Shown here: in pieces, positions 33,229 through 42,490 of the stretch
Layout of the letters: the number at the start of each line of letters is the position of its first letter
How positions within the stretch are numbered: position 1 is the first letter of the stretch
Source of the DNA: Campylobacter troglodytis
GTDB taxonomy: Bacteria; Campylobacterota; Campylobacteria; Campylobacterales; Campylobacteraceae
Assembly: GCF_006864425.1 (NCBI RefSeq)
Contig: NZ_QHLI01000011.1
Span: forward strand, 1-55,631
Direction of reading: 5' to 3'
Length of the DNA stretch: 55,631 nucleotides
Made by a program: the position numbers and the translations under genes
Notes under the pieces: generated by a model
The model's input: the letters and a program-made list of their open reading frames with translations, nothing else
What the model was told of the DNA's origin: nothing
The model's database searches: none

Positions 33229-34731
33229 ATGGATACTTGGTCTTATTTATTACAAGGCTTTGCTGTTGCCTTTGAAACGCAAAATATCATTATAGCCCTC
33301 ATAGGCTGTCTTTTAGGAACTATTGTAGGAATGCTTCCTGGACTTGGTCCGATTAATGGTGTGGCTATACTCTTGCCCTTGGCTTATTCTTTAAAGCTTC
33401 CTCCTGAATCAGCTCTTATCTTGCTAGCTACTGTTTATATGGGCTGTGAGTATGGAGGGCGAATTTCATCTATCTTGCTAGGCATTCCAGGAGATGCCGC
33501 AGCCATTATGACGGTGCTTGATGGGCATCCTCTTGCTAAAAAAGGAATGGCAGGAAAGGCTCTTTGCTTGTCGGCATTTAGCTCCTTTATAGGCTCTTTT
33601 ATAGCCATTTGTGGCATTATCTTCTTTGCTCCCTTGTTAGCACAGTGGGCTTTAAGCTTTGGTCCGGCTGAGTATTTTGGTCTCATAGTCTTTGCCCTAG
33701 CTACCCTTGGTTCTATAATGGCGCAAAAGCCTATTCGCTCCTTTATGGCGGCTCTCATTGGGCTTTTTTTAACCACCATAGGCATAGATGGCAACACAGG
33801 AGTGTATCGCTTTACCTTCAACAGCCCGCATTTATATGATGGAATTTCTTTCATAGTGCTTGTTATAGGGCTTTTTTGCATTAGCGAAATTTTCTTAATC
33901 CTAGAAAATACCCACCACGGTCAAAAGATTATCACAAAAACAGGAAAATTGCTTGTAAGCTTTAAGGAATTTTGCTTTGCCTTTTGGACCATCATTCGCT
34001 CCTCTTTTACGGGCTTTGTGGTGGGCGTTTTGCCGGGTGCTGGTGCAACCATAGCCAGTGCCATTGCCTATATGAATGAAAGAAAGATAGCAGGAAAAGA
34101 GGGAGAATTTGGAGAAGGGGATTTAAGAGGGGTTGCTGCACCTGAATCAGCTAATAACGCCTCAGCTTGTGGTTCTTTCATACCTATGCTAACACTTGGA
34201 ATTCCTGGATCTGGAACAACAGCGGTTATGATAGGTGCTTTAACGCTTTATAATATCAACCCAGGTCCTGCTATGTTCATAGAACAAGCCGACATAGTGT
34301 GGGGTCTCATAGCCTCTTTACTTGCAGCAAATGTGGTCTTGCTTGTGCTAAACTTACCACTCATTGGCATCTTCATTAGGGTTTTAACTGTGCCTATGTG
34401 GGCTTTGGTGCCGCTTATTGCTGTGGTTTCTGCCATTGGGGTGTATTCTATAAATGCTTCAAGCTTTGATTTGCTTTTAATCTTTATCATTGGAATTATA
34501 GGCTATATTTTAAGAAAGCTTGAATTTCCTATGGCTCCTTTGATTTTGGGCTTTGTTTTGGGCGAAATGCTTGAGGTGAATTTAAGAAGAGCCTTATCTA
34601 TAAGCAATGGAGACTTTTCTATACTCTGGCAAGGTGCCATTTGCAAGGTGCTTTTAGTGGGAGTATTTATAGTAATCTTTGTCTTGCCTTTGATGAAGTA
34701 TCTAAGAAATAAAAAGAAGGCTACTGCTTAG
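33229..34731 (+). CDS. tctA: Tripartite tricarboxylate transporter large membrane subunit TctA
   Basis: A 500-residue TctA with about 12 transmembrane helices. Conserved family motifs are GMLPGLGPINGVAILLPLAY (near residues 39-58), YGGRISSILLGIPGDAAAIM, GVLPGAGATIASAIAYMNE, and LGIPGSGTTAVMIGALTLY. It is the main permease unit, probably driven by the proton or sodium gradient. ATG 33229 follows AAAGGATAAAA. Its end overlaps the convergent ubiE gene by 11 bp. Confidence 0.95.
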   Translation: MDTWSYLLQGFAVAFETQNIIIALIGCLLGTIVGMLPGLGPINGVAILLPLAYSLKLPPESALILLATVYMGCEYGGRISSILLGIPGDAAAIMTVLDGHPLAKKGMAGKALCLSAFSSFIGSFIAICGIIFFAPLLAQWALSFGPAEYFGLIVFALATLGSIMAQKPIRSFMAALIGLFLTTIGIDGNTGVYRFTFNSPHLYDGISFIVLVIGLFCISEIFLILENTHHGQKIITKTGKLLVSFKEFCFAFWTIIRSSFTGFVVGVLPGAGATIASAIAYMNERKIAGKEGEFGEGDLRGVAAPESANNASACGSFIPMLTLGIPGSGTTAVMIGALTLYNINPGPAMFIEQADIVWGLIASLLAANVVLLVLNLPLIGIFIRVLTVPMWALVPLIAVVSAIGVYSINASSFDLLLIFIIGIIGYILRKLEFPMAPLILGFVLGEMLEVNLRRALSISNGDFSILWQGAICKVLLVGVFIVIFVLPLMKYLRNKKKATA

Positions 34732-35428
34732 TAGCTATGAAGGCTGTGCTAATGTCTAGGCTAAAACTTTTAAGCTCTACGACAAAAAAGCCAGCCTCTT
34801 CAAGCTCTCTTGCTAACTCTTCCTTACTCAAAAAGCCTTCAATTGAGCTTGGGAGATATTCGTAGGCTACTTGGTTTTTGCTTATAAATTTGCCTATTTT
34901 TGGCAAAATGCGTGAAAGATAAAAATCTCTGCACCACTTCAAAAGCCCACCTTTTTCGCGTTTGGTAAATTCAAGGATGAGCAAAAAGCCTCCTTTTTTT
35001 AGCACCCTAAAAAACTCACTCAAAGCCTTTTGTCTTTCAATGACATTTCTAAGTCCATAACTTATGCTTATAATGTCGGCTGTTTCATTATCTATGGGTA
35101 AATTTGCTGCCTCTGCTTTTATAAATTCACATTGAGGAAATTTTTGCTTCGCAAGTTCAAGCATAGCTGAGCTAGGGTCTATACCCCTTAGGCTTTGAAG
35201 TTCTTTGTTAAATTGAGCACAAAGCCTAGTCCAAAGACCTAGCATATCGCCTGTGCCACAGGCTATGTCAAGTATATCAAGGCTTTGAGCGGACATCCTT
35301 TCAAGCACGCCCCTAATACCAGCCACTCGCCAGCTTGTATCCACGCCAAAGCTTAAAATTCTATTAAGTTTATCGTAGGTAGGAGCGATCTGATCGAAGA
35401 GTTCAACGATTTGTTCTTGTTTTTGCAT
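34721..35428 (-). CDS. ubiE: Demethylmenaquinone / ubiquinone methyltransferase UbiE (MenG)
   Basis: A 235-residue SAM-dependent methyltransferase. It starts MQKQEQIVELFDQIAPTYDK, with the SAM-binding motif LDILDIACGTGDML, the UbiE signatures YGLRNVIERQKALSEFFRVL and ILEFTKREKGGLLKWCRDFY. In Campylobacter, which uses menaquinone, it does the final C-methylation. I choose ATG 35428, whose A is the last base of the perR TAA (TAATG), over an upstream in-frame GTG inside perR, because homologues begin with MQKQE. Translation is likely coupled to perR. Confidence 0.95.
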   Translation of the reverse strand: MQKQEQIVELFDQIAPTYDKLNRILSFGVDTSWRVAGIRGVLERMSAQSLDILDIACGTGDMLGLWTRLCAQFNKELQSLRGIDPSSAMLELAKQKFPQCEFIKAEAANLPIDNETADIISISYGLRNVIERQKALSEFFRVLKKGGFLLILEFTKREKGGLLKWCRDFYLSRILPKIGKFISKNQVAYEYLPSSIEGFLSKEELARELEEAGFFVVELKSFSLDISTAFIATKQ

Positions 35429-35838
35429 TATCTGCACTTAGAACAACCATCTATATAAGCTGCAACAGCCAATCTATCTATAAGGGCTCCTATATTTTTT
35501 TCAAGCTTTTCTTGATATCTTGTTAGATCAGCATCCTTAAAGCTTAGATCCTCCATATAGCCACATTTTGAGCAAACTATGTGAATGTGTGGCTCCTCAT
35601 AAATGTCGTAGCAGCTTTTTTGATTTGGCACATTTACTTCTACAACCAAACCCCTTTGTGCAAGAACATTGAGATTTTTATACACAGTAGCCAAAGAGAT
35701 AGAAGGATACCTAGCCCTTACTTGCTCATAAAGCTCGTCAATGTTAGGATGCTCGTGCTTTTTAAGAATTTCAAGCACACAAAGCCTTTGTGGTGTAGCT
35801 TTTAACTCGTGTTCTTTCAGTAAGTTAATGAGTTCCAT
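35428..35838 (-). CDS. perR: Peroxide stress regulator PerR (Fur family)
   Basis: A 136-residue Fur-family repressor. The winged helix reads HELKATPQRLCVLEILKKHE and SISLATVYKNLNVLAQRGLV; the metal and dimer part has HIHIVCSKCGYMEDL with a CxxC and a second CSKC close to the C-terminus (structural zinc). The sequence and the pairing with ubiE fit C. jejuni PerR rather than Fur. PerR represses katA, ahpC and related genes and is relieved by peroxide. ATG 35838 (MELINLLKEHEL) is preferred to a TTG six bases upstream. Confidence 0.92.
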   Translation of the reverse strand: MELINLLKEHELKATPQRLCVLEILKKHEHPNIDELYEQVRARYPSISLATVYKNLNVLAQRGLVVEVNVPNQKSCYDIYEEPHIHIVCSKCGYMEDLSFKDADLTRYQEKLEKNIGALIDRLAVAAYIDGCSKCR

Positions 35839-36330
35839 TGGCAAACCTTAAAATTTTTTTGTATAAAATGATACCTAAAAAAGATTAAAATTATATTAAA
35901 TAATATTTTTTATTGATAGATTTTAAAAAGGCTCCTCTGTCAAAAGGTGCTATTCTTTGTCTACATTAGAATATAATAAGTGTTTCAAAGCAAGGTTTTT
36001 CAAAAAATGCACCTAGTTTCTTTAACGAAGTTTATTAAGAAAAAAGAAAGCTTTTTGCTTAACTTGCAACTTAAAGCACACTTATCCACTTTTTTTCAAA
36101 AGAATAATTTAATGAGCTTGCAAACTAAGACAAACACTTTTCAAAAAGCTGTCTTGTAAGAAACTAAGAGCTTTATTTAAGCTAGACACATTTAAACAAT
36201 TTAATAGCATTATATGTGAAATTCAGGGGACAAAAAAGAGAACTTTTGCAAAAATCAAGACTTGATATTTTGGTGATTTTAATAGATACAAAGGATTTTA
36301 AATTTAAGGGTTTCTAGAAAAGGCTTAGAC
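35839..36330. other. Gene-free stretch upstream of perR
   Basis: About 490 bp without a gene. The left 100 bp must hold the perR promoter; AT-rich words such as TTATATTAAATAATAT (35890-35905) could be part of it or of an autoregulatory site, but I cannot define one. Confidence 0.35.
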
Positions 36331-36358
36331 AAACGAGGTATAAACAATACCTCGTTTT
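36331..36358 (-). terminator. Terminator hairpin after the outer-membrane protein gene
   Basis: AAACGAGGTAT and ATACCTCGTTT form a 10-11-bp hairpin with a short loop 21 bp beyond the stop of the gene on the minus strand. T's follow on both sides, so it may work bidirectionally. Confidence 0.6.
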
Positions 36359-36378
36359 GGTGCTAAATTTAGCTAAAT

Positions 36379-36966
36379 TTAGAAAGAAAAGGTGTAGCGA
36401 AGTCCTATGTTATAGGGCTGAGAATACTTGTTGTTATTTTTCTTTTGAGTAAGAAAGCTAACTCTGTTGTAAATCTCTACTCCGTGTTGTGCAGCGAAAT
36501 TTGCTCTTAAACCAAAGTTTATACCAGCATCAAAGCCACTTGCTTTAATCTTACCTCCACCTAGCTTTGTCTTATGGTTTGCATAGCCTAGACTTAAACC
36601 ACCGAAAGCACCAAATTCCATATCATCCATTGACATAAAATTATAAAGCGCATCTGCATTTACATTGAAATTCCAAGTAGTAACAGTGGCTTTACCATTG
36701 CTTTTTGTGCTCTTCTTGCCTGAGCCATAATCGAAGACACCATAATAACGAAGCCCTAAATTCTCATCTAAGAATTGCTTATAACCACCTGTTATTCCGT
36801 ATCTAAGAGCGGCTGGGGTGATCTTAGAGCCTGAACTAAATTTATGCTTAGTCCAGCCATAGCCAAGCTGCACACCAGCATAAGCTCCTTCTTCCTCAGC
36901 TACAGCAACAGTAGCACCTAATATACCTGCAAGAGCGAGGCTCAATGCTAATTTACCTGTCCTCAT
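36379..36966 (-). CDS. Outer-membrane beta-barrel protein (Hop/OmpX-like)
   Basis: A 195-residue secreted protein: signal peptide MRTGKLALSLALAGILGATV ending in AVAEE, then alternating hydrophobic/polar strands and a C-terminal YNIGLRYTFSF, the aromatic end that directs barrels to the BAM complex. It looks like a small 8-strand barrel similar to Helicobacter-type outer-membrane proteins; the role (adhesin, porin) is unknown. ATG 36966 has a perfect AGGAGG just upstream, so the earlier in-frame start is wrong. Upstream on the minus strand lie T14 (37113-37100) and G13 (37173-37161) tracts, suggesting variable expression. Confidence 0.82.
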   Translation of the reverse strand: MRTGKLALSLALAGILGATVAVAEEEGAYAGVQLGYGWTKHKFSSGSKITPAALRYGITGGYKQFLDENLGLRYYGVFDYGSGKKSTKSNGKATVTTWNFNVNADALYNFMSMDDMEFGAFGGLSLGYANHKTKLGGGKIKASGFDAGINFGLRANFAAQHGVEIYNRVSFLTQKKNNNKYSQPYNIGLRYTFSF

Positions 36967-37099
36967 GGGACCTCCTATGAAATGAATTTGCAAAATGTTT
37001 AAAAAACAAAACGAAAGGATTTTAAGCTAGGCTTATGAAAAAGACTTTTTAAGCCTAGCTAGGCTTTGTTTTTTGTAATTTTGACTTAGCTATGATAAC

Positions 37100-37173
37100 A
37101 AAAAAAAAAAAAATATAAGCTTAAAAAACACTTAAATTTACTTTAAATTTGCAAATTTTACCCCCCCCCCCCC
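37100..37173 (-). promoter_or_regulatory. Homopolymer tracts in the presumed promoter of the outer-membrane protein gene
   Basis: On the coding (minus) strand there is a G13 tract (37173-37161), 47 bp of AT-rich DNA, then T14 (37113-37100) directly followed by GTTATCATAG, in which TATCAT could be the -10 box about 125 bp before the ATG. Tract-length change just upstream of the -10 would alter transcription, as is known for some Helicobacter outer-membrane genes. Confidence 0.5.
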
Positions 37174-37515
37174 TAATTTCACCCAAAAACTAAGCCTTTG
37201 AAGCATTTTCAAAGGATAAAAAGTCTTGCTTAGTATAGTAAAAATTCTTTAAAAGGCTTTTAAATTTAAAGATTTTTATCCAAGCATTAAATTTTTGTTT
37301 ATCTAAACAAGGTGCTAAATTTTATCTAGCTTTTTGATAAATTCACTGTTGCCTAAAATACCTTGTTTCAAAGAAACAAAATATCCCTTTTAAGAAATTT
37401 TAAACCAGCTTTCTAAGCTCAAAATGACAAAATTATAAATCAACACCCTTGCTAAAAAAACAAGTTGAAATCTTGTTGAATTTAAGGCTTAAAATTCAAA
37501 GATTTAAAAAACTAA
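37174..37515. other. AT-rich gene-free stretch
   Basis: No gene or defined element is visible between the homopolymer tracts and IS copy 8. Confidence 0.35.
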
Positions 37516-38335
37516 GGCTCAATTAAAATTAACCCAAAGGGGTTTTAAGTTAAAACCTATGAAAAACAAAAATGCGTTCTAGAATTTCGCCAAATCTAAT
37601 GAAAATTTTGAAATATTTTTTACTTAGCCTTTCGGCTCATCCCTTTACAAGAATTGATTTAGGGTAGAAAAAACGCTAATCTTCGTCAAATTTGTGATTA
37701 AGGCTATGTGTAAAAGGAATTTGCATTTTAAGCCTTAAAGAATGTGAAAAGCTTTCTAAAATGAGTGGTTGAAGTTGATGAGAGCTACTTCGGAGCTTAC
37801 AGAGTGCGTAGTGGACATGGGGCTGGTCGCAAAAGTTTTTGTTTAGTGTTACATAATTGTCTCTTTGTAAGAAGGGATGCCAAAACGCTAAGCTAGCGTT
37901 TATACGCAAGTGATAAAACACTGCTTGGCAAAAGAACCATTGTCTATTATAAGGGACTTTGCAGATTTAGAAAATGCTACAATTTTAGTAAAGCTTCAAA
38001 GCTTATGATTTCTTTGTAAATTTTTTTATTTCGCGCTATATATCTTGCAACTTTGCAAAAAGGAACAAGGGTTTATTTAGGGTAAAGCATAGCAAAAACG
38101 AGTTTGAAAAGGCACAAAATCATATCAATGTGATAGAAAATGTTTTCACTTTGTGTTCTTGCAACTGTGTAGTAGAATGGACTATGCAAAGTCTCGTTTA
38201 GCTGAATTTAAAGGCTAAAAAAGAAAATTTTGTGTTTCATTTAAAAGAAATTAAGACGAAAAATTTAGGACAAAATCTTTATCAAATTTTATTAAAGTTG
38301 ATAAGAGAAAATCCTATTAAAATATCTTGAGTCAA
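37516..38335 (+). mobile_element. IS1595-like element relic, copy 8
   Basis: Left end GGCTCAATTAAAATTAA (37516-37532), right end near TATCTTGAGTCAAAA. The transposase start CTATGAAAAACAAAA lies at about 37557, followed by decayed N-terminal sequence. DESYFGAYRVRSGHGAG (37778-37828) keeps the DDE-domain start without the first hairpin element. Hairpin elements then follow at about 37835-37870, 38022-38060 and 38145-38180, with HSKNEFEKAQNHINVIEN between. It carries frameshifts and stops throughout. Confidence 0.75.
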
Positions 38336-38601
38336 AAACTAAATAAACCAAATTTAAGGCATAAACCAAGAGTTAAGATAGTTTATATAAAATGGCGAGG
38401 CTTTTAAGCATTTGAATTTAAATCTTGCCCTACTTGGCTTCTAGACAGTTTAAGCCTTGTTTGTTTGACGTGTGATAATTTTGTGCATTGCTAACTGTGT
38501 TTTTGTTAAAAAATTTTGTAAGCTAAATTCAAGTCTTAACAAGTGCGATATTTTGCTGAATTTTAATAGTTATTTACAATAAAAATTTAAAAGGAAAAAC
38601 A

Positions 38602-39798
38602 ATGCAAGCTTACAAAAAAGCGATCTTCGCTCTGGCTTTAAGTGCCTTTTGTATGGGGGTTACTGAGTTTGTGATGGCTGGGGTCTTGGTTGATGTGGAG
38701 CATTATTTCAAAGTAGATGCCAAAAGTGCTGGCTGGCTTACCACCCTTTATGCCATAGGAGTTGTCATAGGAGCACCCCTTCTTACCATCCCACTTAGCC
38801 GTTTTAACAGACACATTCAGCTACTCATAAATCTTGCCATCTTTGCAGGTGCAAATTTAATCATCTTTTTTAGCACAAACTTTTATCTTAGTGCTGTGGC
38901 TAGATTCATAGCAGGAACTCAGCACGGGGTCTTTTTCGTCATAGCCACCCTTGCTGTAAGTGCGATGGCACCGCCAGATAAGAGATCAAGTGCTCTTGCT
39001 GTGATGGTTACAGGGCTTACTGTTGCCTTAGTAACAGGGGTTCCGCTTGGAAGCTTTGTGGGGCATTTTTTTGGCTTTAAATTTATCTTTGTGCTTATAT
39101 TTATAATTACTGTTTTGGCTATTTTGGGGGTATATTATATGATGCCTAAAAATCTCAGCTCAGCACAAATGAGCCTTAAAAATCTCATCCCAGCCTTTTC
39201 TCACACAAATTTACTCAAAACCTACACCATCACCATTTGCACCTGTGGGGCTCAGTTTGTGCTATATACCTACATACAAAAGCTACTTGTGGATATAAGC
39301 GGCTTTGCTGTTTCTGCGACAGGTTATATCTTGCTAGTGTATGGGATCTGTGCCATACTTGGAAATTTATATGGGGGCAAGATGGTTGATAAATTTGGAG
39401 CTGTTTTGTCTTTAAGAATCATCTTAATACTTGAAATAGCCATATTTTTAACCGTTGTCTTTACAATGCATAGTCAAATTTTAGTGCTTTTAAGCATAGC
39501 GTTGATAGGAGCTGTGGCATTTTCAAGCATACCAGCCTTAAAAATGCTAAGTATAAGCAAGGCAAAAAGACATACAAATAAATTCATAGATAGCACAGTA
39601 AGCGTAAACGAAGCAGCCTTTAATGTAGGCATAGCCCTTGCTTCTTGGCTTGGAGGCTTTGTTTTGGTAAATTTTGGAGTTGAATTTAATGCTGTTTTTG
39701 CGGCACTTTTCATCTTGCCAGCCCTACTTTTTTCCATACTTTTTGCTAGGGATAAGTTTGATTATGCCAAGCTAAAAAGAAAGAAAAATATGGAATGA
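38602..39798 (+). CDS. MFS multidrug/sugar efflux transporter (DHA1 type)
   Basis: A 398-residue major facilitator with 12 helices. GVTEFVMAGVLVDVEHYFKV near residues 19-38 matches the 'TEF...G.L..ia' signature of the AraJ/YdhP/SotB drug/sugar efflux branch; LSRFNRHIQLL is the loop 2-3 motif, and RFIAGTQHGVFFVIATLAVS the TM4 region. The likely job is proton-driven export of drugs or sugars; the substrate is unknown. ATG 38602 is preceded by AAAAGGAAAAAC. The next small gene starts 39 bp after its stop and may be co-transcribed. Confidence 0.88.
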   Translation: MQAYKKAIFALALSAFCMGVTEFVMAGVLVDVEHYFKVDAKSAGWLTTLYAIGVVIGAPLLTIPLSRFNRHIQLLINLAIFAGANLIIFFSTNFYLSAVARFIAGTQHGVFFVIATLAVSAMAPPDKRSSALAVMVTGLTVALVTGVPLGSFVGHFFGFKFIFVLIFIITVLAILGVYYMMPKNLSSAQMSLKNLIPAFSHTNLLKTYTITICTCGAQFVLYTYIQKLLVDISGFAVSATGYILLVYGICAILGNLYGGKMVDKFGAVLSLRIILILEIAIFLTVVFTMHSQILVLLSIALIGAVAFSSIPALKMLSISKAKRHTNKFIDSTVSVNEAAFNVGIALASWLGGFVLVNFGVEFNAVFAALFILPALLFSILFARDKFDYAKLKRKKNME

Positions 39799-39837
39799 TT
39801 CTTGCTTAAATTCAAGAAATTCATTTAAGGAAAGACT

Positions 39838-40122
39838 ATGTTAGTAAACATTAACGACAAAAATAATTACAGCACTTTTAGCACTACCACTCATAGCAAA
39901 GAAAGGGATGCTAATGAGTTTCAAGCAAGGCTAAATGAGCTTACAAAGGATGAAAAAGGAGGTGAAGGCTTAAAAAATTCAAAGCTTGATCTTTCTGAGA
40001 TCAAGGCAAAATTCATAAGCTACGCTCAAGGAAAAATGTATGAGGATGGCTTAAAGAAGGCTGAAAATGATCACTTAAACAAGCTTTTTGAGCTAATAGA
40101 TAGCAATAACAAGGCTAGATAA
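39838..40122 (+). CDS. Hypothetical 94-residue protein
   Basis: A hydrophilic, mostly charged protein I do not recognise (MLVNINDKNNYSTFSTTTHS start). The second half looks helical (LSEIKAKFISYAQGKMYEDGL and KKAENDHLNKLFELIDSN). No signal peptide, cysteine or membrane segment. ATG 39838 has AAGGAAAGACT upstream, a good ribosome-binding site, and 39 bp separate it from the MFS gene. A stem-loop follows at 40135-40172. Likely a real small gene of unknown role. Confidence 0.65.
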   Translation: MLVNINDKNNYSTFSTTTHSKERDANEFQARLNELTKDEKGGEGLKNSKLDLSEIKAKFISYAQGKMYEDGLKKAENDHLNKLFELIDSNNKAR

Positions 40123-40134
40123 ATTTAACTTAGT

Positions 40135-40172
40135 CTTATAAATAATGGCTTTTTGAAAGCTTATTTTATAAG
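40135..40172 (+). terminator. Possible terminator after the hypothetical gene
   Basis: CTTATAAA (40135-40142) pairs with TTTATAAG (40165-40172), followed by GCTCTTTTTT. The stem is AT-only and the loop is 22 nt, so it is weak. Confidence 0.4.
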
Positions 40173-40179
40173 GCTCTTT

Positions 40180-40445
40180 TTTAAAAAAGTGTTGATTTGT
40201 CATTTTTAGCCTATGGGCGAAGAATCAATTAAATTCAAGGTATTTCTCCATAACTTCGTAGATACTTAGCACACGCTTAGAATGACAAGAATTTTGTCAT
40301 TCTAAGCCTATGAGCAAAGCAACTTACAAGACATAGCCCAAGCAAAAATCTCTTCAACTATGAGATACTTCGCATTCTATCAGTATGACAAATATGGCAT
40401 TTTATTTAAAATCAATGGTTTTTTAAAATAGAGCCTTTTGAAAAT
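40180..40445. repeat. GTCATTCTAAGC repeat words
   Basis: GGGCGAAGAATCAATTAAAT, TTAGAATGACAAGAATTTTG and TCATTCTAAGCCTATGAGC form a loose inverted repeat. The same family of words occurs near 22125-22320 and, in coding sequence, inside macB at 52240-52290. Confidence 0.45.
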
Positions 40446-40960
40446 GGCTCAAGATGCTGTAATAGGATTTTGGCTTATCAATTTATGCCCAATTAAACTT
40501 AACATAATTTTCTTTTATCAATTTTAATAAATTTTGATGAGAATATTGCCTTAAATTTTTCGCGTTGCTTCTAAATTCTATTTCTTTATAAATGAAGGAT
40601 AAAATTTTATTTTTTGGTCTTTAAATTTAGCTAAACGAGACTTTACATGTCCCATTCTACTACGCAGCTACAAAAGCACGAAGTAAAAAAATTCACAATC
40701 TCATTTATGTGGTTTTGTCCCTTTGCAAACTCGAATTTGGCGTGCTTTACCCCATAATGTGCCTTTGCTCCGCAAAGAAACGAGTGCATGGCACGAAATA
40801 AAACATAGGTGTTTTCTTGCCAGCTACACATTCACGCTTACCACGAACACGCCTTGCACCTTCTGCTTACAGTTGCGAGTGTAACGAAGCAAAAAATAAC
40901 TCTCATCAACTTCGATCTCAGCACTCATTTTAGAGATTTTTCGCATTCTTTTGCTATTAA
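40446..40960 (-). mobile_element. IS1595-like element relic, copy 9
   Basis: The transposase-distal end is GGCTCAAGATGCTGTAATA. On the minus strand AHYGVKHAKFEFAKGQNHIN and EIVNFF are recognisable. Here too an internal part is missing exactly between two hairpin elements (KTPMFYFVPCTRF joined to AKAHY). Hairpin elements lie at about 40655-40690, 40775-40800 and 40865-40895. The proximal end runs straight into an inverted copy of repeat R2. Confidence 0.65.
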
Positions 40961-40964
40961 AAGC

Positions 40965-41165
40965 CTTGTTCGCCACGCAATTGTATTAACACAAGGGCGA
41001 GAAAGCTTACAAAAAGGGCGATTTTGTTTATGCAAGGATCAGCACAAAAACACTCTAAAATTTGTCTAAATTTTCGCTTTCAAATGTAGGACACAAATAT
41101 ATATTTATTCAAGATCGATTTTACTAAGCTTTTAGATCTAATTAGATCAGCTAAAAGCAACAATT
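40965..41165 (-). repeat. Repeat R2, third copy (inverted, diverged)
   Basis: Read on the minus strand, CGCTTTCAAATG/AAATTTTAGAGTGTTTTTGTGCTGATC-type words and AGCTGATCTAATTAGATC match 43100-43270 and 45430-45600. Its presence beside IS copy 9 suggests that R2 moved or was rearranged together with IS sequence. Confidence 0.5.
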
Positions 41166-41252
41166 GCTGAAATTTAACATATTGCGACATCTTATGTGCT
41201 TATATAAATGAGGCTTGAAGGTTAAAAAAGGTGTAAGTGTGTGAGTTTAAAG

Positions 41253-41342
41253 TGGCGGACAGAGAGGGATTTGAACCCTCGAGACCCGTTAAGATCTGCA
41301 CCCTTAGCAGGGGTGTGGTTTCAGCCACTCACCCATCTGTCC
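41253..41342 (-). tRNA. tRNA-Ser (anticodon GCU)
   Basis: A 90-nt sequence on the minus strand starts GGACAGATGGGTGAGTGG and ends CTCTCTGTCCGCCA, with 7-bp acceptor stem (GGACAGA/TCTGTCC with one offset), D-arm, anticodon arm CCT-GCT-AAGG, a long variable arm typical of class II serine tRNAs, and T-arm GGGTTCAAATCCC. The CCA end is encoded. It reads AGC/AGU codons. Confidence 0.95.
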
Positions 41343-41897
41343 AAGTTAAAAGATAAAATTATATCTTATTTTCTTAAGTTTAAGCTTAAAGGGCTTTTTA
41401 AAGAGAGTTAAATTTGCAGATTTTACTAGCTTTAAGCTGAGTTTTAAAGACACATTGAAAAATTTAAGGTTTTATAAATTCTAAAAAAGTCCAAAATGAA
41501 ATTTAAAAACTACTTGTGCTTCAAAAAACAATAAATCTATGTTATGAAATCAACTATTTTAAAACAAGATCCTCAAATTCAAAGCTCTTGCGTGAATTTT
41601 AAGTTTTTATGAAATTTTAATAAAATTCACAATACAGCTAAATTTAAAAAAGCTTAGATCTTTTTATATTCAAAGTTACAAAGCAAATTTTTTTACAAAA
41701 ATTCAAGCCTTTTAACTAAGATGTATAAGCTTAAAAACTTTTAGTTTTAATTAAATTCAAGCAAACACTTGAATTTATCTTACAAAGCATTCATCAAAAA
41801 TCAACTCTAAGCTTAAAAGCCTTTATAAAAGCTAAAATACAAAAAATTATTTAACTTTAAAGCTATACAAAAAACACAAACTAAAGCAAATATAAGC
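41343..41897. other. AT-rich gene-free stretch between tRNA-Ser and the PepSY gene
   Basis: No gene is visible on either strand. AAATTCAAG words are common. It may contain the tRNA promoter (minus strand) within its first 60 bp. Confidence 0.35.
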
Positions 41898-42449
41898 CTA
41901 CAAGCTTAAATAAGCCAAAACAACAGAACTTAAAATGCCAAGTGCTAAGACAAAAAGCTGAGGCTTTCTATCCTTTTTACTAGCAAAAAATGTAATCATA
42001 AGTCCTGAAAGATAAAGCAAGATTAAACTTAGCCCAAAGCCTATGGATAAAATTCTAAAATACCACTCCCCCTTATCCTTATGCAATAAAATTATATCTC
42101 CAAGCAAGCTTCTTGTGGTGGTAGTAATTAACAGATCATCTCCTTCTTGTCTTAAATTTACACTATAATGCACCCCTCCCATACTCAGCCCTCCTTGCTT
42201 TCTATCTGCTCTTAAGCTCTTGTTGCTTGGTTCTTTTATGCCATTTTCTCTTAGAAGGGCTAGTATTTGAGTGCTTTCTTCAACCAAGCTTGTTTGTTCT
42301 AGCTTGTAGCTTTGTTTAAAACTTAGGGTATTTTCATCTGCTCCAAGTATATAAGCAAGTCCGCTCAAAGCATAAATTAAAGCCACAGGCAGGAAAAATA
42401 AGCTCACATAGATGTGGATATTACGAAAAAGCTTGTTTTTATTTATCAT
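41898..42449 (-). CDS. PepSY-associated membrane protein
   Basis: A 183-residue inner-membrane protein with three hydrophobic helices: ~11-33 (HIYVSLFFLPVALIYALSGL), ~138-160 (ILSIGFGLSLILLYLSGLMI) and ~168-182. The opening 'NKLFRNIHIYVSLFFLP..L.Y..SG' and the SLLGDIILLHKDKGEWYFRIL segment before the second helix match the PepSY-associated TM family, often linked to metal or heme reductases and to periplasmic regulation. A substrate cannot be named. 42 bp before the ATG there is AGTGAA-N6-GTGAAT, i.e. ATTCAC-N6-TTCACT on its own strand, the same motif as before macA. Confidence 0.72.
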   Translation of the reverse strand: MINKNKLFRNIHIYVSLFFLPVALIYALSGLAYILGADENTLSFKQSYKLEQTSLVEESTQILALLRENGIKEPSNKSLRADRKQGGLSMGGVHYSVNLRQEGDDLLITTTTRSLLGDIILLHKDKGEWYFRILSIGFGLSLILLYLSGLMITFFASKKDRKPQLFVLALGILSSVVLAYLSL

Positions 42450-42490
42450 ATTAGCTCCTTTTTATTTATCAATTATTATAACATAATGAA

